Below are positions 23,768-32,262 of a stretch of 64,000 nucleotides of DNA, in pieces. The first letter of the stretch is position 1. Every line of letters starts with the position of its first letter. The notes beneath the pieces are model-generated. The model made no database searches and was not told where the DNA came from. It saw only the letters and a list, made by a program, of their open reading frames with translations. The DNA comes from Mesorhizobium sangaii. GTDB taxonomy: Bacteria > Pseudomonadota > Alphaproteobacteria > Rhizobiales > Rhizobiaceae. The stretch covers positions 124,001-188,000 of the forward strand of contig NZ_JACHEF010000008.1 in NCBI RefSeq assembly GCF_014207355.1, given 5' to 3'. The position numbers and the translations under genes are program-made.

Positions 23768-23795
23768 TGTGCTCTACCAACTGAGCTAAAGCGGC
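23720..23795 (-). tRNA. tRNA-Thr (anticodon CGT), island target
   Basis: On the minus strand the acceptor arms GCCGCTT and AAGCGGC pair, followed by A and an encoded CCA. The anticodon arm is CATCA-TTCGTAA-TGATG with CGT in the middle, and the T arm is CAGGTG-TTCGAGT-CACCT. It is intact; its 3' 48 bases are the right attachment repeat, so the island restored the gene on integration. Confidence 0.96.
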
Positions 23796-24123
23796 CCAGG
23801 AGGCCAGAGCCTCCAAGATGCGGGGGTGATAGACTCAACCGGCGGCGAATTCAAGATGCGACTTGGCAATTCATGCAAGGGTCCATGTGGCGTCGAATGC
23901 CGTCCGTCGCGTTTGCTCGCCAATCAGGCGCGACGTCAGGCGTGCGGTTCGCGCCCTCCTGCTGGTCAAAATTGATGAAACACGCTGATTTCGTTGCCGG
24001 AACAGCGTCGGAATGGACTTTGCACACCCTGACAAGGCAGAATGCGCCGCTCGCCCGTTGATTGATTGGTCGCCTGCGGCTAACGATCATGGCAAGGTTG
24101 GGCAAACGTGCAGAGGGATCCGC
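23796..24123. other. Intergenic stretch right of the island
   Basis: No gene, RNA or repeat is supported in these about 330 bases. They probably hold the promoters of tRNA-Thr (minus strand) and of the membrane-protein gene that starts at 24124. An open frame from ATG 24013 runs into that gene but lacks family-like sequence. Confidence 0.4.
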
Positions 24124-25296
24124 TTGGACGCAATCGAAAAGGCGATCCGGAATGCCTTCGAGAAAGGCAATGCCGAGGACCGCGCGTTCCGCGAAAGGGT
24201 CTATCGATCGGCTTTTGCCGCGCTCGACCGTGCGCTCCAGGCCAATCCTGACGTGACGGTGGAAGTCGCGATCAAGCGCCGCAAGGCAATACAGGCGAAA
24301 ATCACCGAGATCGAATCCGAGTACCTGCCGGCGGTGCCGGATATCGGTCCGCAGGGCGATGCGCCGGCGGTCGAGCTTGGTGGGGACCCGGCTCCTGCGG
24401 TCGAGGTGGGTGCGGACCCCGCTCCCGCGGTTGAGACCGGGCAACCGGCATCACCCGTCGTTGTCGTCGACGAGCCCGTGCAATCCGCCTCCGATGCGCC
24501 TCGCTCGCGTGTGCTGCCAGTCGTTCCCGACATCATGCCGGACGCCGGCCTTCCCGGCGCGCCGGCCATCGACATGTCTGCTCCCGACTCGGCCGACGCC
24601 GCAACGGAAGTAGCACCCGATCGCGATGAACGGCGCATAAGGGGGCGTCGCCTGCCGCTGACCGCCATCTTCCTGACCGTGACGCTGCTTGCCGCTGTCG
24701 GCATCGGCCTGTTCTTTGCCATGCAGACCGGCGTGTTCAAGACGCAGGCGCAGCTCGACACCGCTCCGCCCGAAGCGCCGCCGACCGTCAACGACGACGA
24801 TTTCACACCGGCCGATAGCGACACCGGCCCGGCAAAGCCCGGCGCCGCGGACCAGTCGCGCGACTGGATCAACGTGTTTTCGCCGACCGACGCGTCGCAT
24901 GTCAGCGCCCCGTCGGATGCCAAGGCCGAAGTGATGAAGGACGACACCGGGTCGTTCCTGCGCATCCGTTCCGGCGCCTCCGGTTCGGCGATCAGCTTCG
25001 ATGTCGGGCAAGGCGTGCTGGAGCAGCTCGCCGGCAAGCATGCCGTGTTCGACATCATTGCCCGCTCCGAAGAAGGCAAGGAGACGCAGATTTCCGTCGA
25101 CTGCAATTTCGGCGAACTGGGCGACTGCGGCCGCAAGCGCTACGCGGTCGGCCAGCAGCAGAACGAATATCTGTTCGACGTGCAGTTTCCCAAGAAGCAC
25201 CCGGGCTCGGCCGGCACGATCGCCGTCAATTCCGACTTCGACAAGCAGGGCAAGGCGGCGGACATCTACGAAATCCGCGTCTCGGTCGAGCCCTAG
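24124..25296 (+). CDS. Single-pass membrane protein, unknown function
   Basis: The 390-residue product has an N-terminal cytoplasmic helical part (DAIEKAIRNAFEKGNAEDRAFRERVYRSAFAALDRALQANP), an acidic proline/alanine/valine-rich linker with repeats of the type DPAPAVE, a basic segment (RRIRGRRLP), one membrane helix (LTAIFLTVTLLAAVGIGLFFAM, about 180-201) and an exported beta-rich domain. Start TTG 24124 is chosen for AGGGA five bases upstream and the family-like start. An upstream ATG at 24013 is less likely. No enzymatic motif is seen; a role in envelope organisation is only a guess. Confidence 0.75.
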   Translation: MDAIEKAIRNAFEKGNAEDRAFRERVYRSAFAALDRALQANPDVTVEVAIKRRKAIQAKITEIESEYLPAVPDIGPQGDAPAVELGGDPAPAVEVGADPAPAVETGQPASPVVVVDEPVQSASDAPRSRVLPVVPDIMPDAGLPGAPAIDMSAPDSADAATEVAPDRDERRIRGRRLPLTAIFLTVTLLAAVGIGLFFAMQTGVFKTQAQLDTAPPEAPPTVNDDDFTPADSDTGPAKPGAADQSRDWINVFSPTDASHVSAPSDAKAEVMKDDTGSFLRIRSGASGSAISFDVGQGVLEQLAGKHAVFDIIARSEEGKETQISVDCNFGELGDCGRKRYAVGQQQNEYLFDVQFPKKHPGSAGTIAVNSDFDKQGKAADIYEIRVSVEP

Positions 25297-25324
25297 GCGC
25301 ATCCGTGCAGGACAAGTGGCTTAG

Positions 25325-25436
25325 AGCCGGATGATTTCAGGTCGAATCGACCTGAAATCTGAATCCGCCTCTAAATCAAAGAGATAGAGCATGATGTCGT
25401 CCGAAAACCGCTTCACACTTTTCGGCGTCATGCTCT
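25325..25436. repeat. Rhizobial-type palindromic intergenic repeats
   Basis: GATTTCAGGTCG (25333-25344) and CGACCTGAAATC (25348-25359) form a perfect 12-base hairpin. It is followed by AGAGCATGA...TCATGCTCT arms at 25386-25436 around a CCGAAAA/TTTTCGG pair. Repeats with these words are common between genes in rhizobia. The right end overlaps the stop of the ligase gene, and the hairpins may end transcription from both sides. Confidence 0.7.
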
Positions 25437-27036
25437 AGCGATCGAGCAGCGCCTGCAGCGTCTCGATGCGATCGGCCTCGTTGGCCGGCTTGTCCCAGCG
25501 CAGCCGCGAAATGCGGGGAAAGCGCATGGCGACTCCGGATTTGTGCCGGGTCGAGCGGTTTAGGCCCTCGAAGGCGACTTCCAGCACCAGGCCGTTGTCT
25601 CGGTCGGCCCGCACCGAGCGCACCGGCCCGAAACGCTCGACGGTGTTGTCTCGGACATATTTGTCGATCTGCTTCAGCTCTTCGTCGGTGAAGCCGAAAT
25701 AGGCCTTTCCGACCGGCACCAGTTCCTCCTCGCCTTCGCCGCCGGACCAGACGCCGAACGTGTAGTCCGAATAGAAGCTCGAGCGCTTGCCATGGCCGCG
25801 TTGGGCATACATCAGCACGGCATCCACCGTGTGCGGATCGCGCTTCCATTTGAACCACGGGCCTTTCGGCCGGCTGGCGACGTAGGGCGAGTCCCAGCGC
25901 TTCAGCATGACGCCCTCGATGATCGGATGCGGCGGCGCGCGGCGCAGTTCCTCCAGCGCCTGCCAGTCGGCGAAGTCGACAAATGGCGAAAGATCGAAAC
26001 GGCTCGGATCGAGCGCTGCGACAAAGGTCTCCAGACGGCCGCGCCGCTCGCGAAACGGCAGCGCACGCAAATCCTCGGCGCCGATCTGCAGCACGTCGTA
26101 GCAGCGCATGAAGGCCGGATATTGCTGCTGCATCTTCGGCGTCACCGTCTTGCGGTTCAGCCTTTGCTGCAGGTCCGAGAAGGTGCCGGTCGCCTGCCGG
26201 GGATCGCCGACCAACAGTTCGCCGTCCAGCGTTGCGGAAAAACGCATGGCGTCGGCGAGATCCGGAAAGGCGCCGGAGACATCGTCGCCGGTGCGCGAAT
26301 AGAGCCGGCGGATACCGCCTTCGGCCACCGCCTGGACGCGGATGCCGTCCCATTTCCACTCGGCCGCATAGTCCGCGGGGTCGAGCTTTTCGAGATCGCC
26401 GTCGCCGACCGGGTTGGACAGCATGACCGGGCGAAACAGGGCCATCGCCGTATTCCTGGGTTTTTCAGCCTTGCCTTCCAGCCAGGCGAACAGCGCCGTG
26501 TAAGGCGGCGACAGCCCATGCCAAAGCTCCTCGATCTCGGTGACATCGACCTTGCCGAAATCCGCCAGCGCCTGTTTTGCCAGCCGCGCCGACACGCCGA
26601 TGCGCAGGCCGCCGGTGACCAGCTTGATGATGGCAAATCGGGCCGAGATGCCGGCGCTGTCGAGCAGCCCGGCCAGCACCTTCGGCCCGTCGGAGCGGCT
26701 TGCCGCCTGCAGCCTGGCGACGACCTCGCCGAGCGTCGGCTCGCGGTTCGGGATGTTGCCGGGCGTTTGCGGCCAGACGAGCGACACCGTTTCGGCAAGA
26801 TCACCGACATAGTCGTAGGAATAGCCGAACAGCACCGGGTCCATGCGCTCGGTGACCAGGGTGCGCAGCATCGCCGGCTTGACCGCGGCGATGTTGAGAT
26901 CGCCGGTGATGGCAGCCAGCGCCAGGCCACGGTCGGGATCCCCCACGCTGCGAAAATAGTCGGTCAGCAGCGTCAGCTTGCCGTTGCGCGACGGCGTCAG
27001 CACCAGGCGATCGAGAAGTTCGGCGAAGCGGTTCAT
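25435..27036 (-). CDS. ATP-dependent DNA ligase
   Basis: The 533-residue protein has an N-terminal DNA-binding domain (FAELLDRLVLTPSRNGKLTLLTDYFR), the adenylation domain with catalytic lysine in AEWKWDGIRVQ (KxDG motif), SRTGDD, TLDGELLV and EGVMLKR, and an OB-fold domain with FKWKRDPHTVDAVL. It should seal nicks using ATP. It follows the MBL-fold exonuclease by four bases, the known pairing of bacterial ligases of this type with a ligase-associated exonuclease. The helicase and phosphoesterase that often complete the set are not next to it. Start: ATG 27036. Confidence 0.92.
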   Translation of the reverse strand: MNRFAELLDRLVLTPSRNGKLTLLTDYFRSVGDPDRGLALAAITGDLNIAAVKPAMLRTLVTERMDPVLFGYSYDYVGDLAETVSLVWPQTPGNIPNREPTLGEVVARLQAASRSDGPKVLAGLLDSAGISARFAIIKLVTGGLRIGVSARLAKQALADFGKVDVTEIEELWHGLSPPYTALFAWLEGKAEKPRNTAMALFRPVMLSNPVGDGDLEKLDPADYAAEWKWDGIRVQAVAEGGIRRLYSRTGDDVSGAFPDLADAMRFSATLDGELLVGDPRQATGTFSDLQQRLNRKTVTPKMQQQYPAFMRCYDVLQIGAEDLRALPFRERRGRLETFVAALDPSRFDLSPFVDFADWQALEELRRAPPHPIIEGVMLKRWDSPYVASRPKGPWFKWKRDPHTVDAVLMYAQRGHGKRSSFYSDYTFGVWSGGEGEEELVPVGKAYFGFTDEELKQIDKYVRDNTVERFGPVRSVRADRDNGLVLEVAFEGLNRSTRHKSGVAMRFPRISRLRWDKPANEADRIETLQALLDR

Positions 27037-27040
27037 GCCA

Positions 27041-28048
27041 TCAATCGCCCTCGTCCTCGTAGCCGACCAGATGCAGCGGCCGCGCGGCGATGCCTTCAAG
27101 TTCGCACCAGCGCACCAGCGCTTCCTCGCGGCCATGCGTCACCCAGATTTCCTCGGCTCCGGTCTCCTTGATGGTGGCGGTCAGTTCGTCCCAGTCGGCG
27201 TGGTCCGAGATGATCAGCGGCAGTTCGACGCCGCCTTGCTTGGCGCGTTGGCGGATGCGCATCCAGCCCGACGCGAAGCACGAGATCGGATCGGGAAAGC
27301 GCCGCGCCCAGCGATCGGCGAAAGCCGAAGGCGGACCGACCACGATGGCGCCCGCGAAATCCTGCTTGCCGCCCTCAACCGTTGCCGGTTCGAGCGTTCC
27401 GAGCTCGATGCCCTGGCTCTGGTAATATTCGCTGAGCCTGGCCAGCGCACCATGGATGTAGATCGGCCTGTCGTAGCCGGCGTCGCGCAACAGCCGCATC
27501 ACCCGCTGGGCCTTTCCCAACGCATAGGCGCCGACCAGATGCGAGCGTTCGGGAAACTGCGCCGCCGATTTCAGCAAGCGGGCGATCTCTTCCGTGTCGG
27601 GTGGATGGCGAAACACCGGCAGGCCGAAAGTCGCCTCGGTGATGAACACATCGCACGCGATCGGCTCGAACGGCGCGCAGGTCGCGTCTTTCTGCCGCTT
27701 GTAGTCGCCCGAAGCGACGATGCGCGTGCCCTGGTGCTCGACGGCGATCTGCGCCGAGCCAAGCACGTGGCCGGCGGGATGGAAGCTGATGCTGACGCCG
27801 TCTAGGGCAATCGCCTCGCCGAGCTGTGCTGCTTGCGTTGTGCCGGCAAAATCCTCGCCATAGCGCAAGCCCATGATGTCGAGCGTCTGCTGTGTCGCCA
27901 GCACCGAGCGGTGGCCGGAACGCGCATGATCGGAATGGCCATGCGTGATCAGCGCCCGGTTCACCGGCCGCACCGGGTCGATGAAGAAATCGCCTGGCGG
28001 GCAATACAGGCCCTCGGGCCGGGGATGGAGCAGGTCTGAGGCGCGCAT
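27041..28048 (-). CDS. Ligase-associated DNA exonuclease (MBL fold)
   Basis: The 335-residue protein has the metallo-beta-lactamase motif THGHSDHARSGH (about residues 36-47), then GHVLGSAQI, SGDYKRQ and a late SDHADWDEL, as in the ligase-associated exonuclease family related to mRNA 3' processing factors. It should bind two metal ions and trim DNA ends for the ligase encoded next. ATG 28048 is chosen because the family starts with a DLLHPRPEGLYCP segment. The two genes are four bases apart and form an operon. Confidence 0.9.
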   Translation of the reverse strand: MRASDLLHPRPEGLYCPPGDFFIDPVRPVNRALITHGHSDHARSGHRSVLATQQTLDIMGLRYGEDFAGTTQAAQLGEAIALDGVSISFHPAGHVLGSAQIAVEHQGTRIVASGDYKRQKDATCAPFEPIACDVFITEATFGLPVFRHPPDTEEIARLLKSAAQFPERSHLVGAYALGKAQRVMRLLRDAGYDRPIYIHGALARLSEYYQSQGIELGTLEPATVEGGKQDFAGAIVVGPPSAFADRWARRFPDPISCFASGWMRIRQRAKQGGVELPLIISDHADWDELTATIKETGAEEIWVTHGREEALVRWCELEGIAARPLHLVGYEDEGD

Positions 28049-28154
28049 GATCCCCAAGATAGGATATAATTCCGCTGCGGGAAGCCTGTTGTAAGTGACT
28101 GCTGACTCCCGCATACAGCACCGTCGGCTCTATCCGCCAACAGGACTCATAACC

Positions 28155-29069
28155 ATGAAACCGCTTCAGGCCTCGTCCGGCGACTTGAACGCCGATCGCC
28201 GTGCCGATTATGCCGAGATGCTGCATGCGGACGGCGATCATGCTGCGGCGGCGGAATTGCTGCTCGGTGCCCTGGAACTGAAGCCGCAATGGGCGATGGG
28301 CTGGTTTCGCCTCGGCGAGATGCAGCAGGCTGCCGGTGCGCCAGACCTCGCCGCGCAGGCTTGGGCGATGTCGCTGCAACTCGATCCGACGGATCGTCAA
28401 GGTGCCGCACTGAACCTGCAATTGATCGGCAAGGCGCCGGAGACCGGCGCGCTACCCAGCGCCTTCGTCGAGACGCTGTTCGACCACTATGCCGACAGCT
28501 TCGATGAATCACTGGTCGACAGGCTGGGGTATCGGCTGCCCGAATTGCTCGATCAGGCCATTCGGTCGACAAGGCCGGGCCGCTTCCCGCTGGCGCTCGA
28601 TCTCGGCTGCGGCACCGGGCTGATGGGGCAGAGGCTGCGGCCGATCGCCGATCGGCTGGAGGGGTATGACATTTCGGCCAGGATGCTGAAGCAGGCGCGG
28701 GTCAAGGGCGTCTACGATTTCCTAGGCAAGGCCGATCTGCGGGATTTTTCCTATGTCGGCCGGAAAGCCGATCTGGTGGCGGTGGCCGATGTCTTCATCT
28801 ATGTCGGCGCGCTCGACGGCGTGGTGAAGACGGTTGCCGGCTTGCTTGCCGGGGATGGCCTGTTCGCCTTTTCCGTCGAGAGCTTGGCCGGCAATGGCGA
28901 TTTTGTGTTGCTGCCATCGCGCCGCTACGCGCATTCGGAACATTATGTGCGTAAGATCCTGGCTGCCAACGGGTTTTCGGTCCTGTGGCTGGAAACGACC
29001 GTGATCCGCCAGGACCGCCGGGAACCCGTCAACGGGTTGGTCGCTGTGGCAGGCAAGCTACCGGGATGA
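28155..29069 (+). CDS. SAM-dependent methyltransferase with TPR repeats
   Basis: The 304-residue protein starts with about two TPR units (ADYAEMLHADGDHAAAAELLLGALELKPQWAMGWFRLGEMQQAAG) and continues with a class I methyltransferase: LALDLGCGTGLMGQRL (SAM site, about 150), LEGYDISARMLKQAR and ADLVAVADVFIYVG. The substrate is unknown; TPR-methyltransferase fusions of this kind usually act on proteins. It is divergent from the exonuclease gene and appears to be a single-gene unit. Confidence 0.87.
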   Translation: MKPLQASSGDLNADRRADYAEMLHADGDHAAAAELLLGALELKPQWAMGWFRLGEMQQAAGAPDLAAQAWAMSLQLDPTDRQGAALNLQLIGKAPETGALPSAFVETLFDHYADSFDESLVDRLGYRLPELLDQAIRSTRPGRFPLALDLGCGTGLMGQRLRPIADRLEGYDISARMLKQARVKGVYDFLGKADLRDFSYVGRKADLVAVADVFIYVGALDGVVKTVAGLLAGDGLFAFSVESLAGNGDFVLLPSRRYAHSEHYVRKILAANGFSVLWLETTVIRQDRREPVNGLVAVAGKLPG

Positions 29070-29192
29070 GGCGGCAATCCCCTGCAGTCGCGCCCGCAAA
29101 TAGTCGGTGCTGCGAAAAAGTCTGATTTGCATGCGCGACTGATATTTGCGATCTGGTCACATCAAGGCGGGATATCAGGAGGAGCAGAGTCG

Positions 29193-29549
29193 ATGCGCTG
29201 GAACATGATTGTCTTGGCATCTTGCCTGGTGACCGCCGGCTGCGCGGGCAGTTCGATGGCCGAGAGGCAGGACGCCGACATCCAGTCCTCCCTGCAGTAT
29301 GACAGTGTGCCCTGCGGCCAGCTGCTGGCGCAGCGCAACGCGCTGGCACAGCAACACAATTTGTCGACGAAGGCGAAGCCCACCTTCTCCAATCCGGCGA
29401 TGGGCTTCGGCCCGTTCATGCCGGATGTGCGCTCCAAGGCCAAGCAGGACGCCGACAAGGCGACCGGCGAGATGGATGCCATGAACCGGTCGATCGATCG
29501 CCGCGACTGCGGCAAGCCTGACCAGCAGAAGAAACTGCTGCCTGGCTAG
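29193..29549 (+). CDS. Small lipoprotein
   Basis: The 118-residue product has a lipoprotein signal (MIVLASCLVTAGC, lipobox VTAGC), then a polar helical domain with two further cysteines (PCGQLLAQRNAL and RRDCGKP). AGGAGG precedes the ATG by about ten bases. It should be anchored in the outer or inner membrane facing the periplasm. I do not recognise a family. It stands alone between the methyltransferase and the convergent reductase gene. Confidence 0.75.
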   Translation: MRWNMIVLASCLVTAGCAGSSMAERQDADIQSSLQYDSVPCGQLLAQRNALAQQHNLSTKAKPTFSNPAMGFGPFMPDVRSKAKQDADKATGEMDAMNRSIDRRDCGKPDQQKKLLPG

Positions 29550-29650
29550 GATCGGGCAGGCGCCGCTCTCTTTGCTTTGACGCAATTTCCAGAGGGAAAA
29601 CGCTACGCGCTTTTCCCGGGAAATCCGTTTCACGCCTTTCCTGGAGTTGC

Positions 29651-30592
29651 CTAATACCCCGCTTTGCGGTCCACCAGATTGTCGAGCTTTTCGCCACGCT
29701 CGAAAGCATCCATCTGGCGCAGCATGATCGGCGCCAGGTGGACAGGATCGGAGGTCGCCGCCGAATGCGGCGTCACGAACACTTTTGGATGTCCCCACAG
29801 CGGGCTGGTCTTCGGCAGCGGTTCGACTTCGAACACATCGAGGCTCGCCTCCTTCAGCGTGCCGTCATCCAGTGCCCGCACGATGTCGGCGTCCTTCTGC
29901 AGGCGGCCACGACCGGCATTGATCAGCACCGAGCCGCCGAGACCGTTGCGCTTCCTCAGTTCCTTCAGCACGCCGTAATTGATGATGCCATGCGTTTCCG
30001 GCGTCAGCGGCAAAAGCACGACCAGGATATCGGTTGCCTTGAGGAAGGGGATCAGTCCGGCCTCGCCGGCGTAGGTCGCAACGCCTTTCATAGGTCGCTC
30101 GCTGCGTGACCAGCCATTGACGGCAAAGCCGAGCGACAAAAGCACCGAGGCTGCGGCGCGGCCGAGATTGCCGAGGCCCATGATGCCGACCGAAATGTCG
30201 GTGGCCGGCCGCTGCTGCGGCTCGTGCCAGATCTTTTTTGGCTGCTGCGACCGGTAGAGCAGGCCGTGGCGATGATGGTCGAGCACCCGCCAGACGACAT
30301 ATTCGGTCATGTACTGGGTGAGGTTGTCGGCGACGACCTTGACGACAGGCACATCGGGCAGGCCCGGATCGGCGAAGATATGGTCGACCCCGGCACCGAT
30401 CGAGAAGATGGCCCGCAGATTGGGCAAAGCTGCCAGAATGTTCGGCTTCTGCTTCCACACCACCGCATAGGTGATCGACGGGTCGCTGGCGCCGTCCGGT
30501 TCCAGCACCACCTCGCGCTCGGCCGACAAGAGCTCGCGCCAGCGCTGGGGATGAAAGCCGGTGACGGCAAGCAGGATTCGGCCTTTTTCCAT
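29651..30592 (-). CDS. ghrA: Glyoxylate/hydroxypyruvate reductase A-type dehydrogenase
   Basis: The 313-residue protein is a D-2-hydroxyacid dehydrogenase: nucleotide site VGIMGLGNLGRAAASVL (about 138-154), catalytic Arg in LINAGRGRLQ, Glu in DVFEVEPLP and His in VTPHSAATSDP. The FSIGAGVDHIF and YVVWRVLDHHR segments fit the GhrA branch, which reduces glyoxylate and hydroxypyruvate with NADPH. It follows the Yej importer genes by 38 bases on the same strand and may be the last gene of that operon. The open frame continues far upstream, but that part is the wrong frame of the ATPase gene. Confidence 0.87.
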   Translation of the reverse strand: MEKGRILLAVTGFHPQRWRELLSAEREVVLEPDGASDPSITYAVVWKQKPNILAALPNLRAIFSIGAGVDHIFADPGLPDVPVVKVVADNLTQYMTEYVVWRVLDHHRHGLLYRSQQPKKIWHEPQQRPATDISVGIMGLGNLGRAAASVLLSLGFAVNGWSRSERPMKGVATYAGEAGLIPFLKATDILVVLLPLTPETHGIINYGVLKELRKRNGLGGSVLINAGRGRLQKDADIVRALDDGTLKEASLDVFEVEPLPKTSPLWGHPKVFVTPHSAATSDPVHLAPIMLRQMDAFERGEKLDNLVDRKAGY

Positions 30593-30630
30593 CAATGGAG
30601 TTTCCCTGTTATGCGTGCCCGTTGTCCAGG

Positions 30631-32262
30631 CTATTCGCTGACGATGCCGACCGGCGCCGTCTCTATCTTGAAGGCGGCCGAGATCAGCGCCCGAGTATAG
30701 TCGGTTTGCGGATTTCCAAAAATCTGTTCGGAAGGGCCCGCTTCGACGATCCTGCCGTTGCGCATGACGATGACGTCGTTGGCCAGCGCCCGGATGACCT
30801 TGAGGTCGTGGCTGATGAAAAGATAGGCGAGGTCGTGCTTGGCCTGCAGGCTGCGCAACAGGTCGACGACCTGTGCCTGCACGCTCATGTCGAGCGCCGA
30901 TGTCGGCTCGTCCAGCATGACGAAGCGCGGGTTGAGCACCATGGCGCGCGCAATGGCCACACGCTGGCGCTGGCCGCCGGAAAACTCGTGCGGGTAGCGG
31001 TTGCGGGTTGCCGGATCGAGCCCCACTTCCTTCAGCACGTCGGCGACGCGCGCGTCGCGCTGGTCGGGCGACAGTTTCGGCTCGTGGATCTTCAGGCCTT
31101 CCTCGATGATCTCGGCGATCGACATGCGCGGGCTGAGCGAGCCGAACGGGTCCTGGAAGACGATCTGCAACTCGCGCCGCAATGGCCGCATGGCGTTGAA
31201 GGAGAGCTGGTTGATGTCCCGCCCGTTGAACTTGATGCTCCCGGTCGACGAGATCATGCGCGCCAGCGCCAGTCCCAGCGTCGTCTTGCCGGAGCCGGAT
31301 TCGCCGACCACGCCGAGCGTCTGCCCGGCGCGCACGGTGACATCGATGCCGTCGACCGCTTTCACATTGTCGACGGTGCGCCGGAAGAAGCCCTGCTTGA
31401 TCGGAAACCACACCTTGATGTCCTTGCCGGTCATGACAGGCTTGGCTGCCGCATTGGCGGCCGGCGGCTTGCCTTTCGGCTCGGCGGCCAGCAGGTGGCG
31501 CGTATAGGGGTGCTGCGGGTTGGCGAAGATGTCCTTGGTCGGTCCGGTCTCGACGATCTTGCCCTTGGTCATCACGCAGACCCGGTCGGCGATCTTGCGC
31601 ACGATGCCGAGATCGTGGGTGATGAACAGCATCGACATGCCTTTGCGGCTTTTCAGCCCCGCCAGCAGCTCGAGGATCTGCGCCTGCACGGTGACGTCGA
31701 GTGCCGTCGTCGGCTCGTCGGCGATCAGCAGCTCCGGTTCATTGGCGAGCGCCATGGCGATCATCACGCGCTGACGCTGGCCGCCGGACAGCTGGTGCGG
31801 ATAGGCATCGAGGCGCTTTTGCGGATCGCGGATGCCGACCTCGTTGAGCAAGGCCAGCGTGCGCGCCTTGGCCGGGCGGTCGGCCATGCCCTGGTGCAGC
31901 TTCAGGATTTCGACGATCTGCTGCTCGATCGTGTGCAGCGGATTGAGCGAGGTCATCGGCTCCTGGAAGATCATGGTGATCTTGTTGCCGCGCACCTGCC
32001 GCAACTGCTTCTCGCTCATCGCAAGCAGGTCGGCGCCCTGGAACAGGATCTTTCCCGAGGGATGGCTGGCGCTGGGATAGGGCAACAGCTTCAGCACCGA
32101 CAGTGCCGACACCGATTTGCCGGAGCCGGATTCGCCGACCAGCGCCACCGTCTCGCCCTTGGCGATGTCGAACGAGATATGGTCGGCGGCTAGCGACTGC
32201 TGTCCGCCTTGCGCAAAGGCGACGCTGAGATCTTGCACGCTGAGCAGGGGCGCCTCGCTCAT
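30631..32262 (-). CDS. yejF: Yej-type peptide ABC transporter, dual ATPase
   Basis: The 543-residue protein holds two ABC ATPase domains in one chain. The first has GESGSGKSVSA, LSGGQRQRVMIAMAL and LLIADEPTTALD; the second GESGSGKTTLG, FSGGQRQRVAIARAM and FVMLDEPTSALD. This fusion is typical of YejF/GsiA-type importers of peptides and peptide-like compounds such as microcin C. It is the last of five overlapping or closely spaced genes (two binding proteins, two permeases, ATPase), and its start overlaps the YejE stop by four bases. Confidence 0.92.
   Translation of the reverse strand: MSEAPLLSVQDLSVAFAQGGQQSLAADHISFDIAKGETVALVGESGSGKSVSALSVLKLLPYPSASHPSGKILFQGADLLAMSEKQLRQVRGNKITMIFQEPMTSLNPLHTIEQQIVEILKLHQGMADRPAKARTLALLNEVGIRDPQKRLDAYPHQLSGGQRQRVMIAMALANEPELLIADEPTTALDVTVQAQILELLAGLKSRKGMSMLFITHDLGIVRKIADRVCVMTKGKIVETGPTKDIFANPQHPYTRHLLAAEPKGKPPAANAAAKPVMTGKDIKVWFPIKQGFFRRTVDNVKAVDGIDVTVRAGQTLGVVGESGSGKTTLGLALARMISSTGSIKFNGRDINQLSFNAMRPLRRELQIVFQDPFGSLSPRMSIAEIIEEGLKIHEPKLSPDQRDARVADVLKEVGLDPATRNRYPHEFSGGQRQRVAIARAMVLNPRFVMLDEPTSALDMSVQAQVVDLLRSLQAKHDLAYLFISHDLKVIRALANDVIVMRNGRIVEAGPSEQIFGNPQTDYTRALISAAFKIETAPVGIVSE

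Noticed and set aside
23187..23816. Minus-strand 209-codon frame opposite the DUF488 gene
   Set aside because: It runs through the tRNA-Thr gene and the attachment repeat, so it cannot be a real gene.
25792..27171. Long plus-strand open frame opposite the DNA ligase gene
   Set aside because: The composition is rich in Arg, Gln and His with no domain; the ligase motifs on the other strand are complete.
29651..31411. Apparent fusion of an ABC ATPase to the GhrA dehydrogenase
   Set aside because: The upstream part of this frame is the yejF gene read in the wrong frame. The true dehydrogenase starts at ATG 30592.
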